Assembly: GCA_963803375.1 (NCBI GenBank)
Contig: CAWDMB010000010.1
Span: 1-64,000, forward strand
DNA: 64,000 nucleotides
Reading direction: 5' to 3'
Source of the DNA: JAOPZW01 sp963803375
GTDB lineage: Bacteria > Actinomycetota > Thermoleophilia > Solirubrobacterales > Solirubrobacteraceae
Part shown: piece by piece, positions 27,014 through 35,296 of the stretch
Layout of the letters: each line of letters begins with the position of its first letter
How positions within the stretch are numbered: position 1 is the first letter of the stretch
Notes under the pieces: model-generated
What the model was told of the DNA's origin: nothing
Seen by the model: the letters and a program-made list of their open reading frames with translations, nothing else
Databases searched by the model: none
Position numbers and translations under genes: made by a program

Positions 27014-27556
27014 CTAGCGCGACTTCAGCCAGAGCAGGGCGATGAGCGTCTTGGCGTCGCGCGTGGCGGCGATCGCGCCGTCGAGGTCGGCGAGCGGCCA
27101 ACGGACGAGCTCGATGCGTTCGTTGTGCTCGGCCTGCGCGCGGCGCGCGCTCAGCCCGGTTGCGTGGAAGAGGTGGACAGTCTCGTCGAGGATCCCGACG
27201 CTCGAGACGTAGGCGGTGATCGGCTCCCAGCACTCCGCTGCGCGTCCGACCTCCTCGGCGAGCTCCCGCTGGGCGGCCTGCAGGGGTGCCTCGCCCTCGA
27301 CGTCGAGGCGCCCGGCCGGGATCTCGAGGAAGTCGGGGTCGCCCACGACCTCGCGCGGCTGGCGGACGAGAAGCAGGTGCTCGTCGTCGTGGGCCAGGAT
27401 GCCGACGGCGCCCTGGTGGCGGACGACCTCGCGCTCGACCTCCTCACCATCGGGGAAGCGAAAGCGCTCCGCGCGGACCGTGACGATCCTGCCCTCGTAG
27501 AGGGTGCGGCCCCCGAGGGCCTCGAAGCGGCGGTCGGCGGAGGGCATGCGCGGCAT
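27014..27556 (-). CDS. NUDIX hydrolase, ADP-ribose pyrophosphatase type
   Basis: This 180-residue NUDIX enzyme probably cleaves ADP-ribose to AMP and ribose 5-phosphate. The NUDIX helix is AGRLDVEGEAPLQAAQRELA followed by EEVG, with the catalytic RELxEE core. The upstream EREVVRHQGAVGIL strand and downstream YVSSVGILDETVHLF are as in the ADPRase subfamily. It lies between the M20 peptidase and xerD on the same strand, the conserved actinobacterial arrangement. MPRMPSADRRF is taken as the start; a second ATG three codons on is equally possible. Confidence 0.9.
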   Translation of the reverse strand: MPRMPSADRRFEALGGRTLYEGRIVTVRAERFRFPDGEEVEREVVRHQGAVGILAHDDEHLLLVRQPREVVGDPDFLEIPAGRLDVEGEAPLQAAQRELAEEVGRAAECWEPITAYVSSVGILDETVHLFHATGLSARRAQAEHNERIELVRWPLADLDGAIAATRDAKTLIALLWLKSR

Positions 27557-27577
27557 GCTGCCCGTCGGGGCCGCGCG

Positions 27578-28714
27578 CTACTCGGCGAGAACGTCGAGGA
27601 GCGCGAGCGTGACGTCGAGCATCCCCTCCAGCGCGGCCTGGCTGACCCGCTCGGAGGGCTCGTGATTGCGCTCGGTCCCGTTGGCGAGGTTCGTGCACGG
27701 CAGGCCCGCGGCCACGAGCGCGTTCGCGTCGGAGGCGGCGGCGCTCGCCACCCGGCGCGGCGTGTAGCCGCACGCGCGCAGCGCCGCCTCGGCGGCGAGC
27801 ACCCCGGGCGCGCCCGTCGCATGGCGATAGCTCACGAAGCAGCGCTGCACGGTGACGTCGAGGTCGCACTCGCAGGCCGGGTCGTTGGCCGCGTCGTAGC
27901 AGTGGTCGACCATCTCGGCCACGACGTTCTCGACCGCGGCGTCGGTGAGCGAGCGCGCCTCGGCGACCACCGTGCAGCGCTCCGGGACCACGTTCGTCGC
28001 GCCGGGACGGCCGCCCTCCACCCACGAGACGTTCGCGGTCGTCTCCTCGTCGACGCGCCCGAGTCGCATCGCGGCGATCGCGCGCGCGGCCGCGAGCACC
28101 GCGCTGCGCCCGTCCTCGGGATGCAGCCCCGCGTGGGCGGCCGTCCCGCGGAAGGCGGCCCGCAGGCGGAAGGAGGCCGGCGACGCGACGACGACCTCGC
28201 CGATCGGCGTCGCGTGGTCGAAGACGAAGCCCTGCTCGGAGCGCAGGCCCGAGCGGTCGAAGGCCGCGGCGCCGGCGAGCGCGTCCTCCTCGGCGACCGT
28301 GAAGAGGAGCTCGACCCCGAGCGGCGTGCCCTCGACCGCCGCGCGGTGCGCGAGCGCGAGCAGCATTGCGACCGCCGCCTTGTTGTCGGCGCCGAGGATC
28401 GTGTCGCCCGCGCTCTCCCAGCCGCCGTCGACGAGGACGGGCTCGATTGGCTCCTCGTGCGGGACCGTGTCCAGGTGCGCGCACAGCGCGACGGTCCGCT
28501 CCGTGCGGCCCGGCAGCCGGGCGAGCAGGTTGCCCGCGTCGCCGCCAGTCGCTGCGCTCGCGTCGTCCTCGGCGACCTCGAGGCCGAGCGCGCGCAGCTC
28601 GTCGGCGACGCGGTCGGCGACGGCGCGCTCGCGATGCGACGGGCTCGGGATCGCGCAGAGCTCGGCGAAGAGCTCGTTGAGCCGGCGGCGCTCGACCTCC
28701 GAGGCGGACCTCAC
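27578..28714 (-). CDS. M20-family metallopeptidase (peptidase T-like)
   Basis: This 378-residue dizinc exopeptidase is of the M20/M25/M40 family. The metal and catalytic blocks are seen in order: LCAHLDTVP (His, Asp), DTILGADNKAAVA (bridging Asp), FTVAEEDALAGA (catalytic Glu pair), FDHATP and the terminal NGTERNHEPSE (His). The dimerisation lid contains GTAAHAGLHPEDG. The pattern resembles PepT-like tripeptidases. I place the start at GTG 28714; an upstream GTG at 28777 would add 21 Arg/Ala-rich residues and overlap pyrG by 29 bases. It is probably co-transcribed with pyrG. Confidence 0.88.
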   Translation of the reverse strand: MRSASEVERRRLNELFAELCAIPSPSHRERAVADRVADELRALGLEVAEDDASAATGGDAGNLLARLPGRTERTVALCAHLDTVPHEEPIEPVLVDGGWESAGDTILGADNKAAVAMLLALAHRAAVEGTPLGVELLFTVAEEDALAGAAAFDRSGLRSEQGFVFDHATPIGEVVVASPASFRLRAAFRGTAAHAGLHPEDGRSAVLAAARAIAAMRLGRVDEETTANVSWVEGGRPGATNVVPERCTVVAEARSLTDAAVENVVAEMVDHCYDAANDPACECDLDVTVQRCFVSYRHATGAPGVLAAEAALRACGYTPRRVASAAASDANALVAAGLPCTNLANGTERNHEPSERVSQAALEGMLDVTLALLDVLAE

Positions 28715-28748
28715 CGCGCGCTGCCCGGCCGGGGTCGCCGCGTCGGCC

Positions 28749-30419
28749 TCACGCGCGCGCGGCGCGCACCTCGCCACCCACGGCCGGCTCGAGCTCGTCG
28801 CCCGCCCGCCCGCGCGCCCGCTCCAGCGAAGCGGCCACGAAGTCGCGCAGGAGCGGCGCCGGGCGCTCGGGGCGCGACTTGAACTCGGGGTGGAACTGCG
28901 AGGCGACGAAGAACGGGTGGTCGCGCAGCTCGATGATCTCCACGAGGCGCTCGTCGGGCGAGGTACCCGAGACCACGAGCCCGGCCGCCTCCAGGCGCTT
29001 GCGCAGCGAGATCGAGACCTCGTAGCGGTGGCGGTGGCGCTCGTAGACGACGGCCTCGCCGTAGCCGTCGCGCGCGCGGGTGTCGGGGTGCAGCTTGATC
29101 GGATCGGCGCCGAGGCGCATCGTTCCGCCGAGGTCGGAGACCTCCTTCTGCTCGGGCAGGAGGTCGATGACCGGCCACTCGGTCTCGATGTCGAACTCGG
29201 TCGAGTTCGCGCCCGGCATGCCGGCGACGTGGCGGGCGAACTCGCAGACCGCGGTCTGCATGCCCAGGCAGATCCCGAAGTAGGGGATGCGCCGCTCGCG
29301 CGCGAAGCGGATCGCGCGGATCTTGCCCTCGATCCCGCGCCCGCCGAAGCCGCCGGGCACGAGCACGCCGTCGGCCCCGCCCAGGCGCCGCTGCGTCGCG
29401 GCGTCGTCCTCGAGCGTCTCGGAGTCGACCCAGTCGATCTGGATGTCGCCGCCGTGGAGGTACCCGGAGTGGCGCAGCGCCTCGCTGACCGACAGGTACG
29501 CGTCCGCGAGCTGGACGTACTTGCCCACGAGCGCGATCCGCACGGGCATCCGGGCGGCGTCGGCGCGCTCGGTGATCTCGCGCCACTCCTGCAGGTCGAC
29601 CTCGGGCGCGTCGAGGCTGAAGTGCTCGACGATGAGCCCGTCGACGTTCTGCTCGCCGAACCAGAGCGGGACCTTGTAGATGTTGTCGACGTCCTTGGCC
29701 GAGATGACCGACTCGTGACCGAGCGAGGCGAAGAGCGCGATCTTGCGGCGGATGTCGAGGCCGAGCTCGGACTCGGAGCGGCACAGCAGCATGTCGGGCT
29801 GGATGCCGATCCGCCGCAGCTCGTTGACCGAGTGCTGGGTCGGCTTCGTCTTGAGCTCCCCCGCGTGGCCGATGTACGGGACGAGCGTGAGATGGATGTA
29901 CATGCAGTTCCGGCGACCCACGTCGACCGGGAACTGCCGGATGGCCTCCAGGAACGGCAGCGACTCGATGTCGCCCACGGTGCCGCCGATCTCGGTGATG
30001 ACGACGTCGACGTCGCTCGACTCGGCCATGAGCCGCACGCGCTGCTTGATCTCGTCGGTGATGTGGGGCACGACCTGGACGGTGCCGCCGAGGTAGTCGC
30101 CGCGGCGCTCGCGGCGGATGACCGAGTTGTAGATGCCGCCGGCGGTCACGTTCGAGGCGCGCGTCGTGTTCGTGTTCGTGAAGCGCTCGTAGTGACCGAG
30201 GTCGAGATCGGTCTCCGCGCCGTCCTCGGTGACGAAGACCTCGCCGTGCTGGTAGGGCGACATCGTCCCGGGGTCGACGTTGATGTAGGGGTCGAACTTC
30301 TGCAGGCCGACCGAGAGGCCGCGGGCGACGAGGAGGCGCCCGATCGAGGCCGCGGCGATGCCCTTCCCCAACGACGAAACGACGCCGCCCGTGACGAAGA
30401 TGTAGCGCGGCCTGGTCAC
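28749..30419 (-). CDS. pyrG: CTP synthase
   Basis: This 556-residue enzyme aminates UTP to CTP with glutamine. The N-terminal synthetase domain starts YIFVTGGVVSSLGKGIAAAS (P-loop) with KFDPYINVDPGTM. The C-terminal class I glutamine amidotransferase has the nucleophile elbow GICLGMQ, and the His-Glu pair sits in SQFHPEF. The length is standard. It is the first gene of the pyrG-M20-NUDIX-xerD run. A TACACT -10 candidate lies 18 bases before ATG 30419, and msrB diverges upstream. Confidence 0.97.
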   Translation of the reverse strand: MTRPRYIFVTGGVVSSLGKGIAAASIGRLLVARGLSVGLQKFDPYINVDPGTMSPYQHGEVFVTEDGAETDLDLGHYERFTNTNTTRASNVTAGGIYNSVIRRERRGDYLGGTVQVVPHITDEIKQRVRLMAESSDVDVVITEIGGTVGDIESLPFLEAIRQFPVDVGRRNCMYIHLTLVPYIGHAGELKTKPTQHSVNELRRIGIQPDMLLCRSESELGLDIRRKIALFASLGHESVISAKDVDNIYKVPLWFGEQNVDGLIVEHFSLDAPEVDLQEWREITERADAARMPVRIALVGKYVQLADAYLSVSEALRHSGYLHGGDIQIDWVDSETLEDDAATQRRLGGADGVLVPGGFGGRGIEGKIRAIRFARERRIPYFGICLGMQTAVCEFARHVAGMPGANSTEFDIETEWPVIDLLPEQKEVSDLGGTMRLGADPIKLHPDTRARDGYGEAVVYERHRHRYEVSISLRKRLEAAGLVVSGTSPDERLVEIIELRDHPFFVASQFHPEFKSRPERPAPLLRDFVAASLERARGRAGDELEPAVGGEVRAARA

Positions 30420-30437
30420 CCGGCGCCCTGCCGATGC

Positions 30438-30443
30438 AGTGTA
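30438..30443 (-). promoter_or_regulatory. -10 box candidate (TACACT) of pyrG
   Basis: TACACT on the minus strand lies 18 bases upstream of the pyrG ATG, giving a leader of about 12 bases. It is the same hexamer as upstream of glutaredoxin and the thioredoxin-like lipoprotein. Confidence 0.4.
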
Positions 30444-30565
30444 GGCACCCGAAGAAGGTAGCGAGGGCCGCGGACGCCGGGTGCTCAGCCCGCTTCCAGC
30501 TCGCCGGTCCGCCCACGCCCGCCGGCCGTAACGTGTGCGGCGCGCACGCAGACCGAAAGGCAGAC

Positions 30566-30982
30566 ATGAGCGACACCAACACGAACCCGAAGATCACCAA
30601 GACCGACGAGGAGTGGCGCCGCGAGCTCGACCCCGCGGCGTACGAGGTCCTGCGCCGGGCGGCCACGGAGCGCCCGTGGGCCGGGCGCTACGTCGACGAG
30701 AAGGGCGACGGCGTCTACCGCTGCGCCGGCTGCGGCAACCCGCTCTTCGCCTCCGACACGAAGTTCGAGTCCGGCTCGGGCTGGCCGAGCTTCACCGACC
30801 CGATGTTCGGCGCGGCGGTCGAGACGCGCACCGACGGCTCGCACGGCATGGTCCGCACCGAGGTGACCTGCGCGCGCTGTGGCGGGCACCTCGGCCACGT
30901 CTTCGACGACGGCCCCGCCGACAAGGGCGGGATGCGCTACTGCATCAACTCCTGCGCGCTGGACCTCGACCGCGCGTCGTAG
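30566..30982 (+). CDS. msrB: Peptide-methionine (R)-S-oxide reductase MsrB
   Basis: This 138-residue enzyme reduces methionine-R-sulfoxide in proteins. Two CxxC pairs bind structural zinc (Cys53/Cys56 and Cys102/Cys105). The catalytic Cys126 sits in RYCINS, and GGHLGHVFDDGP is intact. An extra cysteine, Cys130 (NSCAL, where NSAAL is more usual), lies four residues after the nucleophile and could resolve the sulfenate. ATG 30566 is preceded by a GAAAGG ribosome site, so this gene is leadered, unlike many neighbours. It converges on recN. Confidence 0.95.
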   Translation: MSDTNTNPKITKTDEEWRRELDPAAYEVLRRAATERPWAGRYVDEKGDGVYRCAGCGNPLFASDTKFESGSGWPSFTDPMFGAAVETRTDGSHGMVRTEVTCARCGGHLGHVFDDGPADKGGMRYCINSCALDLDRAS

Positions 30983-30996
30983 CCCCCCCACCGCAC

Positions 30997-32652
30997 TCAC
31001 GCCGCCCGCAGCAGCTCCTTCGCATGCCTGCGGGCGGCGACGTCGCCGGCGTCGGCGCCGAGCATGCGCACGAGCTCGGCGACGACCTCCCCGCCGCCGA
31101 GCGCCCGGACCGTCGCGCGCGCGGGCTCGGTCGCGACGTCCTTGGCGATCGAGAAATGACGCGCCGCGAGCGAGGCGATCTGGGGCAGGTGGGTGATGCA
31201 GAGCACCTGACGCCCGGCCGCCAGCGCGCGCAGCTGCGCCCCCACCGCCCGGGCGGTCACCCCGCCGATGCCGGCGTCGACCTCGTCGAAGACGAGCGTC
31301 GCCTCGCCGCCGGCGTCGGCGGCGCCGAGCAGCGCGAGCATGACCCGCGAGAGCTCACCGCCCGAGGCGATCTCGCGCACCGGCGCGCCGGGCACACCCG
31401 GGTTGGCGGCGAGGAGGAACTCGACCGCGTCGGCGCCGGTGGGTCCCGGCTCGCGCGGCGTCAGCGCGATCTCGAAGCTCGCGCCGTCCATGGCGAGCCG
31501 CGCGAGGCGGTCGCGCACCGCCGCCGCCAGGCCCGGCGCTCGCGCCGCCCGCGCCGCGTGGAGCGCAGCCGCGTGACCCGCGAGCTCCTCGCGCGCGCCC
31601 GCGAGGGCGGCGCCCGCCGCCTCGAACGACGCCTCGGCGCCGGCGAGCTCGTCGCGCCGCGCGCGACACGTCGCCGCGTGCTCGAGGACCGCCGCGACGC
31701 TGCCGCCGTGCTTGCGGGCGAGGCGGTCGAGCACGGCGAGGCGCTCCTCGACCGCCTCGAGCTCGCCGGGCTGCGCCTCGAGGCGCTCGGCGTAGCGGCG
31801 CAGCTCGCCGGCGAGGTCGTCGGCCTCGATCGCCAGCGCACGCCAGCGCTCGGCGAGCGCGTCGAGCGCCGCGTCGACGCCGCCCACGCCGTCGAGCGCC
31901 GCACCGCCCGCGGCGAGCGGCAGCGCGGCGCCCTCGCCGTCCTCGCCCGCGACCGCCTCGGTGGCTCCGAGCGCCGCGCCGCGCAGGGCCTCGAGGTGGC
32001 GCAGACGCTCGCGCGTCGCCCGCAGCCGGGCGTCCTCGGCCTCGCCGGGGTCGGCGGCCTCGATCTCCGCGAGCTCGAACTCGAGCAGGTCGAGCTCGCG
32101 CTCGCGCGTCCGGGCGCGCTCGCGCAGCGCGTCCAGCGCCGCCTCGCGCTCGCGCACGAGCGCGTGCGCGGCCGCGCAAGCCGCCCGCGTCGCCTCCTGC
32201 CCGGATCCGCCCGCCGCGTCGAGGATGTCGAGCTGCGCCGAGGCGAGCATCAGCCGGCGGTGCTCGTGCTGGCCGAAGAAGGCCAGCAGGGCGCCGGCGA
32301 GCTCGCGCAGGTCGCCGACCGCGGCCGAGCGCCCGTTGACGTATGCGCGCGTGCGGCCCTCGGCGCCCACGCGCCGGGCGAGCACCACCTCCTCGGCGCC
32401 CGCCGGCAGGCGCTCCCCGAGCTCGCCGCGCAGCGCGGCCGGCAGCTCGAAGACCCCCTCGACGTAGACCTCGGCCGCGCCCGGGCGCACGATCCCCGAC
32501 CGCGCGCGGCCACCGAGGAGCAGGTCGAGCGCGTGGGCGAGCACGGTCTTGCCGGCGCCGGTCTCCCCCGTGAGCACGTTGAGCCCGGGTGCCAGGCGCA
32601 GCTCGGCGCGCTCGATCAGCAGGAGGTTCTCGACGCGCAGCTCGGCCAGCAC
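30997..32652 (-). CDS. recN: DNA repair protein RecN
   Basis: This is a 551-residue SMC-like ATPase acting early in double-strand break repair. The Walker A is GETGAGKT (residues 29-36). Two long Ala/Glu/Arg coiled-coil arms flank a central region. The C-terminal head has SGGELSRVMLAL (signature) and ATLVFDEVDAGIGG (Walker B). The start is GTG 32652. It follows the NAD(P)-binding gene (54-base gap) in the actinobacterial tlyA-nadK-recN order, with one extra gene inserted. Confidence 0.95.
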   Translation of the reverse strand: MLAELRVENLLLIERAELRLAPGLNVLTGETGAGKTVLAHALDLLLGGRARSGIVRPGAAEVYVEGVFELPAALRGELGERLPAGAEEVVLARRVGAEGRTRAYVNGRSAAVGDLRELAGALLAFFGQHEHRRLMLASAQLDILDAAGGSGQEATRAACAAAHALVREREAALDALRERARTRERELDLLEFELAEIEAADPGEAEDARLRATRERLRHLEALRGAALGATEAVAGEDGEGAALPLAAGGAALDGVGGVDAALDALAERWRALAIEADDLAGELRRYAERLEAQPGELEAVEERLAVLDRLARKHGGSVAAVLEHAATCRARRDELAGAEASFEAAGAALAGAREELAGHAAALHAARAARAPGLAAAVRDRLARLAMDGASFEIALTPREPGPTGADAVEFLLAANPGVPGAPVREIASGGELSRVMLALLGAADAGGEATLVFDEVDAGIGGVTARAVGAQLRALAAGRQVLCITHLPQIASLAARHFSIAKDVATEPARATVRALGGGEVVAELVRMLGADAGDVAARRHAKELLRAA

Positions 32653-32706
32653 GCCCAGGGGTCTAGCATCGCGCGCCGACGGATCGCCCGCCCCGGGCGG
32701 GTCTCC

Positions 32707-33351
32707 TCAGAGGCTGCGCAGGGCCTCGTCGATGGGCGTGTCGCCCGACACGAGATCCAACGTGCGCCCGACCGTCCGCGGCTCGTCGAGACACGCGGCG
32801 AGCACCGCGGCGACGTCGTCGCGGGGCACGGAGCCGCGCCCGAGCCGCTCGCCGATCGCCACCCGGCCGGTGCCGATCTCGTCGGTGAGCCGCCCTGGGC
32901 GGACGATCGTGAAGTCCAGGCCGCTCGCCGCCACCGCGGCGTCGGCCTCGGCCTTGGCCTCGAGGTAGGGTCGCATCGCCTCCGAGCCGCCGTCCGGGTC
33001 GCCCGCGCCCATCGCCGAGACCATGAGGTAACGCGACACCCCCGCGGCGCGCGCCGCCTCCACGAGCTTGACCGCCGCGCCGAGGTCGACCGTGCGCTTG
33101 CGCGCCGGGCCGCTGCCCGCGCCAGCGCCGGCGGCGAAGACGACGGCGTCGGCGCCGTGTAGCTGCGGGGCGAGGTCCTCGAGGGCCTCGAGGTCGGCCA
33201 CGATCGCCTCGGCCCCCGCGGCCTCGAGGTCGTCCGCGTGATCGGGATTGCGCACGAGCCCGCGCACGCGGTGACCGCCCACAGCCAGTCGGCGCTCGAG
33301 CCGCAGCGCGATCTGCCCGTGACCGCCCGCGACGACGATGTCGTCGCTCAC
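32707..33351 (-). CDS. Atypical SDR, NAD(P)H-binding protein
   Basis: This is a 214-residue atypical SDR (NAD(P)H_bind_10/SDR_a5 type). The N-terminal motif is VVAGGHGQIALRL. It has VRGLVRNPDH after strand 2, the DAVVFAAGAG turn, YLMVSAMGA and a Lys in YLEAKAEAD. Relatives include NmrA-like redox sensors and epimerases; the substrate is unknown. GTG 33351 overlaps the nadK stop by four bases (GTGA), so translation is coupled. It is an insertion relative to the mycobacterial nadK-recN order. Confidence 0.87.
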   Translation of the reverse strand: MSDDIVVAGGHGQIALRLERRLAVGGHRVRGLVRNPDHADDLEAAGAEAIVADLEALEDLAPQLHGADAVVFAAGAGAGSGPARKRTVDLGAAVKLVEAARAAGVSRYLMVSAMGAGDPDGGSEAMRPYLEAKAEADAAVAASGLDFTIVRPGRLTDEIGTGRVAIGERLGRGSVPRDDVAAVLAACLDEPRTVGRTLDLVSGDTPIDEALRSL

Positions 33352-34211
33352 GAGGCGAGCCGCCCGAACGTCGTGCGCAGGCGACGGTAGAACGAGGAGC
33401 CCGGCATCTGCGCGAGGGTAGCGGCCTCGCGCGCGAACGTCGCCGTGAGCGTCGCTCCCGGCGAGAGTAGGCCGCCGGACCGGCCGTCGAGCGCGATGTC
33501 CACCGGTGCCTCGGACCGGTTGTGGACCGAGAGCTCGTCGCGCGGGGCGACGACGAGCGCCCGGGCGGTCAGGGAGTGCGGCGAGATGAACGAGACCGCG
33601 AAGCCCTCGACCCCCCAGGCCATCACCGGGCCGCCGTTGGCGAGGTTGTAGCCGGTCGAGCCCGCCGGGGTAGCGATGACGAGGCCGTCGGCGCGCACGC
33701 TGCCCACCTCCTCGCCGTCGACCGCGTAGGCGAGCTCCGCCACGCGCTCCCCCCGGCGGCGATGCACCGCGAGGTCGTTGACGGCCATCCGCGGCCCCGA
33801 CGGCGTCTCGAGCACGATCGCGGGCAGCCGCAGGACGTCGAAGTCGCCGGCCAGCGCCGCGCGCAGGCCCGGCTCGAGGACGGCCGGCTCGGGGTCGATC
33901 GTGGCCAGGAACCCGACCTCGCCGTAGTTGACCGCGAAGACCGGCACGCCCGTGCCCGCGTAGTGGCGCAGGGCGCGCAGGATCGTCCCGTCGCCCCCGA
34001 GGACGACGCAGACCTCGACGTCGTCGACGATCGGGGCGTCGAGCTCGAACCCGTCCCGGGCGGCGAGACCGTGCTTGCGCGTCTCGTCGGCGTCGAAGCG
34101 CAGCGTGACCCCCTTGCGGGCGGCCGCGCGCACGAGCGCCTCGAGCGCGGGGCGCACCTGCTCGGTGCGCGTGTGCGTGAGGACCGTCACCGCCCGCGTG
34201 CGTGTCGTCAC
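33348..34211 (-). CDS. nadK: NAD kinase
   Basis: This 287-residue enzyme phosphorylates NAD to NADP. The family motif GGDGT spans residues 72-76 (VVLGGDGTILRAL). NDLAVHR corresponds to the conserved NE/D block, and ATPAGSTGYNLANGGP is intact. I chose GTG 34211, which shares four bases (GTGA) with the tlyA stop. The length then fits the family. Confidence 0.95.
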   Translation of the reverse strand: MTTRTRAVTVLTHTRTEQVRPALEALVRAAARKGVTLRFDADETRKHGLAARDGFELDAPIVDDVEVCVVLGGDGTILRALRHYAGTGVPVFAVNYGEVGFLATIDPEPAVLEPGLRAALAGDFDVLRLPAIVLETPSGPRMAVNDLAVHRRRGERVAELAYAVDGEEVGSVRADGLVIATPAGSTGYNLANGGPVMAWGVEGFAVSFISPHSLTARALVVAPRDELSVHNRSEAPVDIALDGRSGGLLSPGATLTATFAREAATLAQMPGSSFYRRLRTTFGRLAS

Positions 34212-35050
34212 CCGGGCTCGACCTCCGCGGCGGCCGCTTCGAGGTCGGTGACCGCGTCCGCGCGCGCGCCCTCGGCCAGCCACACGAACGTCTCGCGGTT
34301 GCCCTTGGGACCCGGCAGCCCCGAGGACGCGAACCCGAGGACGGCCGCCCCGAGCGCCTGCGCGTCGCGCGCGACGGCGACGAGCGCCGCGCGGCGGTCG
34401 CCCGCGCCGCGCACGACGCCGCCCTTGCCCACGCGATCGCGGCCGACCTCGAACTGGGGCTTGACCATGGCCAGCGCGTCGAAGCGCTGCCCCGTGCACG
34501 CGAGCACCGCCGGCAGCACCTTGGCCAGCGCGATGAACGAGACGTCGACGACCGCGAGGTCGGGCCGGTACGGCAGCTCCTCGGGCGTCAGCGCGCGGGC
34601 GTTGCGGCGCTCGAGCACGGTCACGCGCTCGTCGGTGCGCAGGGCCCAGTCGAGCTCGCCGTAGGCGACGTCGACGGCGACGACGTGGTCGGCGCCGCGC
34701 TGGAGCAGGCAGTCGGTGAAGCCGCCGGTGGAGGCCCCGACGTCGAGCGCGCGGCGCCCGGCCGGGTCCACGCCGGTGGCGTCGAGCGCGTTGGCGAGCT
34801 TGATCCCGCCGCGCGAGACGAAGCGCGGGCGCTCGTCGACCGCGACCGCGACGTCGGCCGCGACGAGCTGACCCGGCTTGGCCGCGCGCTCGCCGCGGTT
34901 GCCGACGCGCACCTCACCGGCCATGACCGACGCCGCTGCCCGCGCGCGCGAGGCAAAGAGCCCGCGCTGGGCGAGCAGGAGGTCGAGGCGCACGCGATCC
35001 GGCACGGTCGCCGGGACGCTACCGGGCGCGTGGACCGTGACGACCGTCAC
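34208..35050 (-). CDS. tlyA: TlyA-family rRNA 2'-O-methyltransferase
   Basis: This 280-residue protein methylates 16S and 23S rRNA cytidines at 2'-O in the characterised homologues. An N-terminal S4 RNA-binding domain (about 20-65, RLDLLLAQRGLFASRARAAA) is followed by FVSRGGIKL (Lys84). The SAM-binding FtsJ-like fold has ALDVGASTGGFTDCLLQRGA, VVDVSFIAL and a late KPQFEVG lysine. GTG 35050 shares four bases with the stop of a 33-codon upstream frame. It is the first recognised gene of the tlyA-nadK-SDR-recN operon. Confidence 0.94.
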   Translation of the reverse strand: MTVVTVHAPGSVPATVPDRVRLDLLLAQRGLFASRARAAASVMAGEVRVGNRGERAAKPGQLVAADVAVAVDERPRFVSRGGIKLANALDATGVDPAGRRALDVGASTGGFTDCLLQRGADHVVAVDVAYGELDWALRTDERVTVLERRNARALTPEELPYRPDLAVVDVSFIALAKVLPAVLACTGQRFDALAMVKPQFEVGRDRVGKGGVVRGAGDRRAALVAVARDAQALGAAVLGFASSGLPGPKGNRETFVWLAEGARADAVTDLEAAAAEVEPG

Positions 35051-35148
35051 ACACGAGCACGCGTTCGGGTGACACGATCCACGGCGTCGCGCGAGCTGGA
35101 CGGCGCGACACCGGACTTCGCGCAGAGATCACATACAGCTGGACCCAC
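35047..35148 (-). CDS. Small 33-codon ORF with a CxxC motif, coupled to tlyA
   Basis: This frame starts at GTG 35148, nine bases after a strong ribosome site (GGAGGAGAGG, minus strand 35167-35158). It encodes VGPAVCDLCAKSG, then VAPSSSRDAVDRVTRTRARV. Its TGA stop overlaps the tlyA GTG by four bases, the same coupling used between tlyA, nadK and the SDR. The product would be a basic peptide with a Cys-x-x-Cys pair. It may be a leader peptide that delivers ribosomes to tlyA, or a genuine microprotein. The first half faintly resembles ribosomal protein L28 N-termini, but the second half does not. Confidence 0.45.
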   Translation of the reverse strand: MGPAVCDLCAKSGVAPSSSRDAVDRVTRTRARV

Positions 35149-35166
35149 ATAGCAGCACCTCTCCTC

Positions 35167-35296
35167 CCTGAAGCGGCCCGCCCCCGTGCGGGCCGTTTCT
35201 CTGCGCTCCCCCTGAAGCGGCCCGCCCCCGAGCGGGCCGTTTCTCTGCGCTCCCCCTGAAGCGGCCCGCCCCCGAGCGGGCCGTTTCTCTGCGCTC
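35167..35296. repeat. Three tandem 44-bp repeats, each a GC hairpin with a T-rich tail
   Basis: The unit CCTGAAGCGGCCCGCCCCCG continues with (T/A)GCGGGCCGTTTCTCTGCGCT and repeats at 35167, 35211 and 35255. Each holds an 8-bp stem CGGCCCGC/GCGGGCCG. On the plus strand TTTCT follows the stem, as in intrinsic terminators; on the minus strand the A-tract precedes it. The array lies between the endopeptidase stop (35295) and the small ORF/tlyA operon. It may terminate the endopeptidase transcript or shield against antisense reading; transcription from the plus side has no visible source. Confidence 0.9.

Noticed and set aside
35047..35148. Remnant of ribosomal protein L28 upstream of tlyA
   Set aside because: Only the VCDLC-like opening resembles L28; the rest lacks the Ser/His/Arg pattern of the family.
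35167..35296. 44-bp units as CRISPR repeats or REP elements
   Set aside because: They are directly contiguous without spacers and form terminator-like stems; no cas genes are nearby.
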